Origin: Bostrychus sinensis
Taxonomy: Eukaryota; Chordata; Actinopteri; Gobiiformes; Eleotridae
Direction: 5' to 3'
DNA length: 64,000 nt
Assembly (NCBI GenBank): GCA_020698575.1
Contig: CM036251.1
Coordinates: 12,316,288-12,380,287 of the forward strand
Shown here: in pieces, positions 54,551 to 64,000 of the stretch
How positions within the stretch are numbered: the first letter of the stretch is position 1
Layout of the letters: each line of letters begins with the position of its first letter
The notes under the pieces: generated by a model
The model's database searches: none
What the model saw: the letters and a program-made list of their open reading frames with translations, nothing else
Told to the model about the DNA's origin: nothing
Program-made: the position numbers and the translations under genes

Positions 54551-55551
54551 GAGAGCGCTTTAAAATAAAAGCTACACATGTTCTGATGTTGCTTTTCTCA
54601 CGTGACACATTTTCAAATTCCTTTGCACTATTAATTTTAACTGCTTTTATTTAGGCTTGTTATATTTTGTGTTCTTTTATGATTGTTTTTGATAACGTTC
54701 ACACATTTGCCACACTTACTTTGAAGGTTAAACAGTCCGCATCCGGCTTTGTAAAAAAAAATCAGCTAGGGGCAGTTTGATTTGGTGAACAGCTTATTTC
54801 AGTAGGGGCGGTTTGAGCTTGGGAATAATAAGCTAAATGTACGATAATGTTAACACAAACAAACTAACTAACACATACCAGAGTTGTGTCCAGGCTTTAA
54901 ATGCGGAAATTGAAAAAAAAAAAATCTCTACTAGATTGTTTTATATTAGTATCAAGGCATCCCCAGTATTCATGTCATGCAACAAGCGCTCCTGATAGGA
55001 AAGTTACAGTTGCGCACGCGTAGTTCAGGTGGCTGGTAAATGAGATGCGGGGAAGCGCACAGAGGAAAAGCGCATTGGCCTTTTCTGTCCTACCAAGCAA
55101 GCTATTAACAAACCTAATAATAAAAATGTGAAACGGCCCTGATGTAGCATTTTGTCCAACCTTTATTTATTTTTATTTTTATTTTTTTTTGTACTTTTGG
55201 TCTGTGTTTTGGGGATTGTTTTGTTTTACCAAGAGTTTTTTCCACTAATAACGGTGCATTTAAACTCACCAAGGGACAAAAAAGGCTTCCAAAATTCATA
55301 AACTCTTTTGTCTTGTAATTAGAGTACACGGACGGAAAGGCTTAAGTTTTGATTTTTAATGGCACTGCATTAATAAAAAAAATATAATTTTAGTGACAAA
55401 AGTCTTTAGACAAATGTGTTTTTAGTTTTCTGTGCTTCTCTATTGCTTAAAATAGGGACCACTGGGACATGGCTTGTTAAAAACTGGGATATTAGTGTTT
55501 TTACAGATTGGGATTGTTGGGACATGAGACAAGGAGCCTAAAACTGGGGGA

Positions 55552-55558
55552 CTATATA

Positions 55559-55622
<64 letters not shown>
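55552..55622. repeat. (TA)n microsatellite
   Basis: About 70 bp of TA with one G interruption near 55563; source of spurious YIYIYI-type ORFs. Confidence 0.98.
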
Positions 55623-55625
<3 letters not shown>

Positions 55626-55943
55626 GTTATTGGTATGCACCAATAAACACAGATTTGTTTGCAACTTAATTGGGGAGTCTTGGGAAATTTTATTTTTAAT
55701 TGACAAGGACAATGGAAAACTAAATCTTCCACTTGCAGGCCTCCTCTTCTCTTCAATCCTTTGCACTTCTCAGTTTAGCCAATGAGGACAGTTTTAAAGA
55801 TAGGCTTATCTAGATCATTAATCGTTAGAAACATGTGTCCACTCTTAATAAAAGCACATGCCCATTAAAGATAATAAAGACCTACAATATAATCCCTGAT
55901 TTCCATTGTGCCACAGGTTTAGGGGAAGTGCAGGACTTTGGGG

Positions 55944-55944
<1 letters not shown>

Positions 55945-55982
<38 letters not shown>
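55945..55982. repeat. (ATT)n microsatellite
   Basis: About 12 perfect ATT units. Confidence 0.97.
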
Positions 55983-55983
<1 letters not shown>

Positions 55984-57279
55984 ACAATTCATTCCTATCA
56001 TCAGTCATAAAAATGAGCTTTAAAGAATAATTTTGACATGAAGAAGAGTCGACTTAAATCAGCAGCTTGCGTTTAATCTGTTGGCATAAATCACAATAAA
56101 ATCTGTTCAAACATTAGTCCACATATGTTTCTTTTTTTCTCAGAGTTCTTCAGTCTCACATCCTGAGATGCCTCTGACTGGACTCAGCTCTGGCGACTAC
56201 AGTGTCCAGCCGCCATTCCAATCCACTGAAACCAGAGAAGGACAGGGGTCAGAGTTCACAGAGTCCTTAGGCCAGCGGACATTGCAGGCTTTTAGGAAAG
56301 AGGTACAAGGTCAAGGGTCAGGGTGTAAAAGGGGGGAGGGCACTGAGAGGTCCGGAAGTGTCCCGATGGCTTTTTTTTTGCAGGGTCAAGTTCAAGATGG
56401 AGGTTGAGTTTCAGGCCTAAGAGTCGGCTGAAGGAGTAAGGGGCCAGTCTTCCCCCCAAAATGGCCCATTTTGGGAACAAAGGGGATTTATACAAGGGGT
56501 TGAAATCCATTTTAAAAATCTGTCAAAATGTTTTATCTGATAATACAAGATTTTACAGCACTTAGGACATGACAGCAGTCGTGGTTAGGGGCATTTTCGT
56601 GTAAGAGAATACTGACACAGGATACAAACAATAAACAACATATCTTTTGGGATAAAAATACTGATCTCATAAGTGTATTTTCTTAAAGTGTTTAAGTCTT
56701 AAATTTTACCAGGCAAAACAGTAATGAGCATTAATCATCATTAACCCAGGGAGAAAAGTTATGGGTCATTTCTGAATAAAATTAAAATATACAAACTTAT
56801 ATTTGGGTTGTAGGCCACACATAGAAGATTTTAAAACCTAATTGCAGATCACAATGAACTGGTCGGATGAATAGGAAAATGAAGAATGTGAAAGTCAAAT
56901 TAATAATAAAATTATTTGAATACTATAATTTGGTATCTGAAATAGATTTTAACACACCAGAAAGCACTGCTGATAATGTTGAGTGCTTGATCTGAATGTC
57001 TTTTTCCAGAAATTAATAAATAAAAGGTGAAAGATAAGTTGGTTGTTTAGGTTTGTTTGAGAACTATTTAAATGAGCTTTGAAAAATATCAACTCTGTAA
57101 AGCATAATTCTTTTTTTTTTTTTTCCTGAAAGTGTTGAGTCTGTCTGCCCGAGGGTCAATCAAAAGTCTGTGGGCATAAGTCGTGTCACTTGTAATGTGC
57201 TGATAAATCCTGTTGGTTTGCAGAAGTGCGTGCTGAGTTCAGAGGTCAGTTTGTCGTACACAGGTGTGAGGCAGGGGAC

Positions 57280-57515
57280 TCAGGGCTCCGTCGGCGACTG
57301 TCCTCCCACCGGGTCGTGCAGTTTCCGGACGTGTTTTTTCAGGTCAAAGTTTCTGCAGAAGCCCTTGCCGCAGGTGGGGCAGGTGAAGGGCTTCTTGTCG
57401 TTGTGCGTGTGCATGTGGAAGGTCAGATTGTAAACCTGGTGGAAAGCCTTGCTGCAGATGGAGCACTTGAACTGCTTCTCCCCGCTGTGCGTCAGCTTGT
57501 GGTTCTTGTAGTTCC
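57280..57515 (-). CDS. fezf1: fezf1 exon 4: fingers 4-6 and C-terminus
   Basis: GNYKNHKLTHSGEKQFKCSI then CSKAFHQVYNLTFHMHTHND and KKPFTCPTCGKGFCRNFDLK, KHVRKLHDPVGGQSPTEP and TGA. Confidence 0.96.
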
Positions 57516-58370
57516 CTGCCGTGAACCGATAACAGAGATGTCAACATACAAGTGGAAGAAAAAAAAAATGCACCATATGCCAGATTGCTTTACCTAAATT
57601 GGACATATGTTCACAGAGGACTGTTGCTTGTTTTATTTTTAGAACTTAAATGTTGTTCAGTGTCAGTGAGGCAAAAAGCATTCAACTTTTATAACCACTA
57701 AGCAGGAGAAAAACATAGCCTACAGATATATTAAAATAAAGGCTTTATGTAACACACACAGACAAGCTTTATATAGAATTAACATGAGCAAGTGAATATC
57801 TGAATAACCATAATAACAAAGAAGTAGTGAACAGAATAAATGATTTTAAATCCTTATTATTGCTTTCACATAAACTTGATTAAAACCTGATGACAAAATA
57901 ATTTCAGAGTCAAAGCAGCTGTTTCCAAGTTCTTTAAACAATTACAATATTCTGGCGTGATACAATAATGTCTTTCTGTTGTCTTTTAAGTCACTATTTA
58001 TTAAGTTTGAAAGAGTCCATTTTAGTAGGCTATATTTTAGACATCACACTATCTGATGGTTTAACTTTTGAGTATCAAATTTAGTCTAAATCAGGACATT
58101 TCAATTGCGTTACTTTAATCTTTTCAGATTAAAATGTATTTAATTTATAGGCACTTGTTGTTGCTTAAAACAAAGTAGACCCTTTAAAAACACACGACGC
58201 TTAACTCATGTGGTGCAGATTATTTGGCCTAATTATTAATACTAACGTTGAAATTGCACAACAGATTTTTAGACTCTGTCATTTGGACCATTGCCTATTT
58301 ACCTTAAATATCATAAAAGTATCTGACGTATTGTATTACTGTGTATTTTACCTGGTAATGAATTAATCTA

Positions 58371-58413
<43 letters not shown>

Positions 58414-60180
58414 GAATTCGATAATAAGTTTTAATCTTTTCTAATCTTAAAATTTGCGTGCGTAAAAGTGTTAATTAACGCGTCATTTTGCGCACAAAAA
58501 GTTAAATGTATTTATTGCGATTGTCCAGCAGTTGAAGTTTCTGCGTGTATAATCTCTCTCTGAACTCGGGGCCTACCTTTCTGGTGAAAGCCTTTGCCGC
58601 AAAACTCGCACACGAACGGCTTGTATCCCGCGTGGATCCTCGTGTGCGTGTTGAGCGTGGAGCTGCGGTTGAACGCCTTTCCGCACTGGTTACACTTGTG
58701 AGGCTTTTCCTGTAGAAGCATACACACGGATACATTAGTCTGATTAGGAAACACAGTGCCATACACAGACCTGACACTGTTAAAAGGAGTAAGACAAATA
58801 AACCAGAAGAACATTTTAACATTTGGATTCAACATTACGCTCGGCCACAGTGAGGCCTGCGGGGCAACAAGCGTGAACTTTACGCATCCATTATCGAAAT
58901 GTGAAAACAAATAAATACAACTTTGCTCTGATACAAAATAACAAAATTATGACTAAAACAATCCTGTACATAAAATAAAAATAAAAAACAAGTATGACAA
59001 AGCATAAAGTTTGTCTCACTCTGGATTTGTGGAAATAAATATTCACAATTCTGACATAAAAAGTCACATTAAAAATCGAAGGTTGCCAGATAAAATGTGA
59101 TCAATAAAATATATTTAAAAAATTATGAAAATGCCTACATTAAAAAACTAAATTCTTACTACGTTTTAAGTTAATATTCATATTAACACTAAGCACATCA
59201 ACTTCCTTACTACAATAATACCATCAACATCGATATTATAATAGATTTGGAAATACAATGCACAATGTGAGCAAACGGCGTGCAATATTACAAACACACA
59301 AACCCAAACAGCCGTGTCTCGTACCTGAGTGTGGATGATCTTGTGGCGGCACAGCGTGCTCGCCTGACGGAAGCCTTTTCCGCAAACTTTACAGACGAAG
59401 GGGCGCGCGCCGGTGTGCACGGGCATGTGGCGCGTGAGGTTGTAGTGTGCGTTGAACACCTGCCGCAAACAAACACAGAGAACAGCAGGGTAAATGCGAG
59501 AAATAAAACAAACGAGTTATGGCTCACGATTATAAATGCACCACTGCTTTATACCTGAAACCACTGCAAAACTATAGGCCGTTTTATTTACATTTAATAA
59601 TCACAAAGAAAAACAAAATCACAGCAGGCCTAATCCCAACAATTGCATCTAAATGTTTTTTAAACGAGACGTGCATTGCGTCGTTTAATCTCCTGGGATG
59701 TTTACAACATAAAGCTAGATTCTGGAACTGTCACAATGAGGTTTAACACTTGCTCCAAAGCCCTGAAATTGAATGGAAAAACTGACAGCGCTGATGGCGC
59801 ATTATTGGCAATGCGCCGGCGTTTGGCTCGTGCCTCAAGGGCTAAATAAAACATACACAACTAGATTTAAGGCCACATGAATGCCTAAACCTTTAAATTG
59901 CAAAGGAAAAAACAAGAGACAAGAAAATTTGACGTGAGCCTAAGTTTTTTTTTCTTTCATTTTAAGCCACATGGATTAGTTTAATCAAAGATTGACTTAA
60001 GTGTAATTAGGCTTGATCTGTCATGTCAACAAAAATTATTAGCCTTTTATTATAGCCTATGTCACGTCGCTCATTATTTTACGCTGTTTATTATAAACGC
60101 ATTATAGGCTTTTAGAGAGGAAAGCTCTTGTGCTACGAGCTATATTCAGTCAATTAATATTTAAAACAAATGGATGTATT

Positions 60181-60272
<92 letters not shown>

Positions 60273-61166
60273 CTCAATTTTAACGCTATAATTTTCGATG
60301 ATTTACATGACATTGCTATTTAAATGGCAAACAGGCTATACATATTATTTAGCTACTGAAGAGGGCCAGCGGAAGGATGGGCGAAAGCTAGACCTACTAT
60401 AAGTGCCCATAACGGGTTTGTGGGGCTTTCCTGAACGGTGCAGGTCACAGTCCGACAGCTCCAAAACCTGTTCAAGCAGCGCACTGAGGGCATCCAGACT
60501 TACCTTTCCGCAGACCTCGCATGTGAAGACTTTGGGCTTGTTTCCGGCGCACGAGCTGCTTAGTCGTGAGGCGGCCGCTGAACCTTTGAAGATGTTGTCC
60601 GCGAGGATGTGCTCACGCTCCTTGACGTAGTGCTGGATGTGTCCGTGAGACTGAGAGGCAGGGAAACGCTCAGTGGGCGCTTTGTCCGCGAGTAGCGCCT
60701 TGTGGCGCGCGGACAGCAGGTACGAGGCCATGGGTACGTGCAAATTTACAAGTCCGGCCGGTGGTGGACATGTGCCGCTGTCGCCACAGTTCAGATAAAC
60801 AGTGCCCACGGCCGGGAACGAGCCCTGCGTAACGACGCGGGGCCGAAAAAGTTTATAGTGGCCTTGGGCGGGATTGTGGTCCGACTCCGGGGTCCGGTAG
60901 CCCAGCCCCAGCCCCAGTAGTTCCGGACCGGAGTCTAGAAGCAGGCGCTGCGGCTCGTAGCCCAGCGGTAGCAGCGGGACTACCCCCGCGGGGGGCTGCA
61001 GCCAGCCCGGCAGAGCCAGCGGCCGAGGCTCGGGCCTCGCCATGATCCGCTCGATAGAGAAGGCCAGTGGTTTGCTGCCGCTGCCGGGGCTCAGCGGGGC
61101 GGGGGCCGCGGGCTGGCTCCCGGGGCCCATGGGGAGCCCCGCGGGGCGGCGAAGAGGTGCGTCCAT
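57280..61166 (-). CDS. fezf1: fezf1: FEZ-family zinc finger transcription factor (4 exons, 388 aa)
   Basis: Nuclear repressor needed in vertebrates for forebrain and olfactory development. Exons on minus: 61166-60504, 59459-59325, 58709-58577, 57515-57280; phases join and the frame is unbroken (1167 nt). An EH1 motif, LAFSIERIMA, lies at residues 34-43; family EH1 motifs recruit Groucho/TLE co-repressors. Six C2H2 fingers are at about 214-236, 242-264, 270-292, 298-320, 326-348 and 354-377, nearly identical to known FEZF fingers. The tail after the last finger is short (DPVGGQSPTEP). Human FEZF1 has 475 residues; the difference is in the N-terminal linker and tail. Start: the first in-frame ATG is at 61166; the frame is open further upstream (GTG at 61181) but has no ATG there. 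fezf1 rather than fezf2 is chosen from the aass neighbour and the QFKC/HDP tail region; fingers alone would not separate them. Confidence 0.95.
57516..58576 (-). other. fezf1 intron 3
   Basis: AT-rich, no gene; contains an (AAT)n microsatellite at 58372-58413. Confidence 0.5.
58372..58413. repeat. (AAT)n microsatellite
   Basis: About 13 AAT units in a fezf1 intron. Confidence 0.95.
58577..58709 (-). CDS. fezf1: fezf1 exon 3: fingers 3-4
   Basis: EKPHKCNQCGKAFNRSSTLN, THTRIHAGYKPFVCEFCGKG, FHQK; 133 bp. Acceptor tacag, donor gtaggc. Confidence 0.96.
59325..59459 (-). CDS. fezf1: fezf1 exon 2: fingers 1-2
   Basis: 45 codons: VFNAHYNLTRHMPVHTGARP then FVCKVCGKGFRQASTLCRHK and IIHTQ. Phase 0-0; acceptor ggcag, donor gtacga. 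Confidence 0.96.
59460..60503 (-). other. fezf1 intron 1
   Basis: AT-rich, no gene; holds the TA microsatellite at 60185-60267. Confidence 0.5.
60185..60267. repeat. (TA)n microsatellite
   Basis: About 41 uninterrupted TA units in fezf1 intron 1; likely cruciform-prone and length-polymorphic. Confidence 0.98.
60504..61166 (-). CDS. fezf1: fezf1 exon 1: EH1 motif to first half of finger 1
   Basis: 221 codons. N-terminal Pro/Gly/Ala-rich stretch, EH1 motif, YKLFRPRVV block, HVPMASYLLS, QHYVKERE, then KPKVFTCEVCGK, where finger 1 is cut by the intron after its Cys pair. Donor gtaagt. Confidence 0.94.
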
Positions 61167-61720
61167 CAGGTCCGCATCCACCGCGCTTCTCTGGCCGTGA
61201 TTGGCGCCGATGGAGCTCGAGGAGTCGATACGCGGCGCAGGGAGCCGAGCGGAGCTGCACGCGGTAATTTGCTCAGCTGTGGTCCGTCGATCGCGTGCTC
61301 TGCGCCAGAACAGGAGGTGCTCCGAGGCGGGACTCAGCTCAACTAAAGGTGCGCGCCACAGCCCGCTCTCTTGTGGCTGCGCGTGACATCATGCTTTATT
61401 GGACACGCGAGACGCGCAGCGGCCGGGGTCACGCGCTGTCAGAGCTGTCACAGCGCACGCTCTGTGCACGCGCGTGGGGCTAAGACCCAGCCCTGAGCCG
61501 AAACTCGGACTGAAGCTGAGACCATCGATCCGAGTCTGGTCTTTACGCAGCTATACTCCTCGCGCGCTGCTCTGTGGCTCGCGGGGCTTTGGAAAGAGCT
61601 GTGGCACACGCGGCAGACACATTCAAACCGCCACACAAAGTGGCGCACAGACACTGACGGAGACACTGTGGGAGATGAGTCCAGCTCTCGGCTCCAGTGA
61701 ACTCTGAGCAAAGTGAGGAT
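61167..61720 (-). promoter_or_regulatory. fezf1: fezf1 CpG-rich promoter / 5' UTR region
   Basis: GC- and CpG-dense DNA continuous with exon 1 (for example ACGCGAGACGCGCAGCGGCC near 61400 and CACGCGCGTGGGGC near 61468). Abrupt return to AT-rich sequence after about 61800. The start site cannot be placed from sequence; the overlapping ORFs on both strands are CpG-island artefacts. Confidence 0.6.
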
Positions 61721-63290
61721 CGATGCTCGTTAAAGTTGAGCCGTTTCTGATCCGTTTAATCAACAGCGACTGTTTCAGTGCGACAGACTCAGAGCCGCGC
61801 AGCACAAAACAGTGTCAAAGGCTCAAGTCAATACTTTACTCTATACTCTGAAGCAGATACACAAACCTATTCCTGTTTATATGGTTGCACCATTTGTTTC
61901 ACTGTAGCTTCTTGTTTTACAACCTTTTACAGATTTATGCACAGAAGCTGCACCTCTCGCAAAAAACACCCGGATTCCAAAAGTGGAACGGTCAAAATAA
62001 CACACATTACACTCCAACCCGGTAAGAGGCGCGTAATTAGGAAGTGAATTAAGCGCTGTGACTTTGTTTGGGTCAGGGCTAAAGGTCCCGTGCCAATGTT
62101 AAGAACGAAAAGGTCAGTTTATTTTTACGCACGCGGGCCTGTCTGCATAATTTTTTCAGATTCAGATTCAGACAACTTTATTAATCCCAAGAGCAATTAA
62201 TCTGCAGCTTACATCAGAACCTGCCACATACAAACTTTACACACACACACACACACACTATGTCAGTCCGATCAGTCAGACAACAGAGCTCATAAAGGAC
62301 CTCACATTACCTATCGAATAAATACCACAAAAAAACTTACAAAACATCAGCAACAACCACATTAAAAAGACTGACTCGATTTAAAAACACTACCATCCGA
62401 TTTTAACAGTATAGTGGCAGAAGGAATCAAATAACTGGAAAAACTATTTGTTCTCAGTGATTGCACATAAATACGGCAGAGGGACAGAGCTATTAGCATC
62501 ATTTTCATTGATTATTATTTCATTAATCAGATTTTTTGTGTAGTTTTGATTCGTTTGCTGCGGCCTATTTTCGTGTATTTTTGTAAAAACGCAAAAAATA
62601 CCTTAATTCAGGCAATTTTAGCGTAGCCCTATAATGTATGGATTATAATGCATGCTGGACTTCCCACTGCATTACGTTGCTTTGTAAAACATCACAAGTT
62701 AATCCGTCACAGCCAAGACAGTGAGGATCAGAGGCCTTACCATTACAAATCATGCACATTGTTCACATAGAAGCTGCAGTTTTTTATAGCCTATGTATTT
62801 TTTCATGTCCTAATATTTTTTTGCGTTTAAGACAATGCCGCGTTTCTTCCCATGACTCCCTATTGGTTTAAGCCCATTTAGAAGTTGCAACTAGTTATAA
62901 ATATAGATGATTAATATTTAAATCATTTAAATATTAACAATGGTGTGGATTAAGACCTTTAAATGTATTAATAAAGATCTTAATCCACATCCTCCAACGA
63001 AGAATAACTGGACATATAGCGTTTTGTGTTTAAAATCCGTTTTGACCTGCATAGCTAATGAGAAAATATTTAATATTACTGTAAAAATGACTGTAGCAAT
63101 AAATGTTCCGATAAAAATGTCTTTATTCATTATTGTTTGGTTACACAATGCATAATATAAGCTATTTGCTTTGATCGTAGGCCTACACTATATAAGCTGC
63201 CATAATCTGCCACGAATCGACTTATAAATTGCTTTGAAATCTTGATTTTAAGCAAACAAAAAAATACAACAAACTCGAGCCTGTGATTTG
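61721..63290. other. fezf1 upstream region
   Basis: No gene. 62155-62260 contains GATTCAGACAACTTTATTAA TCCCAAG, a common fish LINE/SINE 3' motif, followed by a (CA)n run at 62237-62259. The remainder is AT-rich; possible fezf1 enhancers cannot be identified without comparison. Confidence 0.4.
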
Positions 63291-63297
63291 AAAACAC

Positions 63298-64000
63298 TTT
63301 ATTTGTGACACAGACACCTGAACAGCGCAGGTGCACGATAATACAATATAAATATCTACAGTTTTGTCCGTTTGGCCTTTGAACCACTGACACCACGAGG
63401 AGACACTTAAACAACAGCAGCTCTACTCTAGGTTAAAAAAACAAAACAAAAAAACACTGAGTCAAAAAGTAACAGTCGCTCTTTCACACACAGGAACATT
63501 AAAACAAATCTGTTTCTCCTGCAGAGTCCAACTTACAGGCTGTGAGCATGTTCACATGGGATATAGTCAGTTTGCCAAATGAATAAATACTTTTCCCACT
63601 TTCAATTTTAATGCCATTTTAATAATAGGTATTTTTTTCAGTTCTACTTTAGAGGCATCATCACCAAATCAAGTTAAAGCTACACATATTGTTTGACTCA
63701 AAAGCATGTCGTTAACCAAAAATATCGGCTGTAATAGGTGCTTTTTCGTTGCATGTGATCACTATTGACTTCTTGGGTCTAAAAATAGGGATAGATGGTT
63801 AATAAAATGTTGCCTATATTCATAAGAAAGTAAGTGTTACTCTCTGTACTAAGCCCTTTAGTCATAGCATAGATATAAATAAATCTTAGCAGTTTTTGTT
63901 TACATTTCAATGCAAATCAAATCTTTCAGATTTTATATTATTGTCAAAATTCTCCACATGATAGAACTAAACATTTATTTTATACTTATTGCTAAATCAA
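63298..64000 (-). other. possible 3' UTR end of the next minus-strand gene
   Basis: TTTATT at 63298-63303 is AATAAA on minus, in the setting GTCACAAATAAAGTGTTTTC, which looks like a genuine polyadenylation context. Synteny would predict cadps2 here on this strand, but no coding exon lies in the window, so this is inference only. Confidence 0.25.

Larger units (their letters stand above)
54561..57170. other. intergenic, aass to fezf1
   Basis: Contains the TA and ATT microsatellites listed separately. 56160-56500 is a G-rich block with open frames but no recognised protein. Otherwise AT-rich, nothing recognised. Confidence 0.4.

Noticed and set aside
55440..55766. 108- and 72-codon ORFs with YIYIYI runs
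   Set aside because: Translation of the TA microsatellite.
61181..61181. fezf1 start at 61181 (MDADLMDAPL)
   Set aside because: The codon at 61181-61179 is GTG; the first ATG in frame is at 61166.
60853..61260. 135-codon minus ORF MQLRSAPCAAYR... overlapping fezf1 exon 1
   Set aside because: Alternative frame inside a CpG island; the EH1- and finger-encoding frame is the real one.

Overview
The window is vertebrate nuclear DNA, most likely from a teleost fish. Three spliced genes lie in the order ptprz1 (+) - aass (-) - fezf1 (-), which is the neighbourhood I know from human 7q31 (PTPRZ1-AASS-FEZF1, then CADPS2). Introns are short. The spaces between exons are full of hAT-type DNA transposons, LINEs of a 3.3-kb single-ORF type common in fish, tRNA-headed SINEs and simple repeats.

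Layout. Positions 2356-25077 (+) hold the last 18 coding exons of ptprz1, from the transmembrane segment to the C-terminus. They cover the juxtamembrane region, a 21-nt micro-exon, phosphatase domain D1 and the inactive domain D2, and end in the PDZ-binding tail SLV. The extracellular exons lie upstream of the window. Positions 25078-32441 are a convergent intergenic space between two 3' ends. Positions 32442-53127 (-) hold a complete 23-coding-exon aass gene (929 residues). It encodes the bifunctional mitochondrial lysine-ketoglutarate reductase / saccharopine dehydrogenase, with a probable untranslated first exon and promoter near 54.38-54.56 kb. Positions 57280-61166 (-) hold a complete four-exon fezf1 gene (388 residues), a six-finger C2H2 repressor with an EH1 motif. 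Upstream of it is a CpG-rich promoter, and at the right edge a possible 3' end of the next minus-strand gene.

The genes have unrelated jobs: neural receptor phosphatase, lysine catabolism and forebrain/olfactory transcription factor. They share only conserved synteny. aass and fezf1 are intact by splice-phase accounting. ptprz1 is intact except for one extra T at 18574, inside the D1 signature-loop exon. That base puts the reading frame out and creates a stop at the end of the same exon; it is the most important point to check (assembly error or real allele).

Mobile elements can be dated relative to each other. A hAT element with a perfect 8-bp target duplication (10001-13917) was later split by a 5'-truncated LINE (10371-12918). 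A near-identical, fuller LINE copy (39893-43253) sits in the aass intron between the two enzyme modules. Both LINE copies are antisense to their host gene. A tRNA-headed SINE family in the window ends in nearly the same 3' tail as this LINE, suggesting a SINE/LINE partnership. No prokaryotic system, CRISPR array or viral gene was seen.
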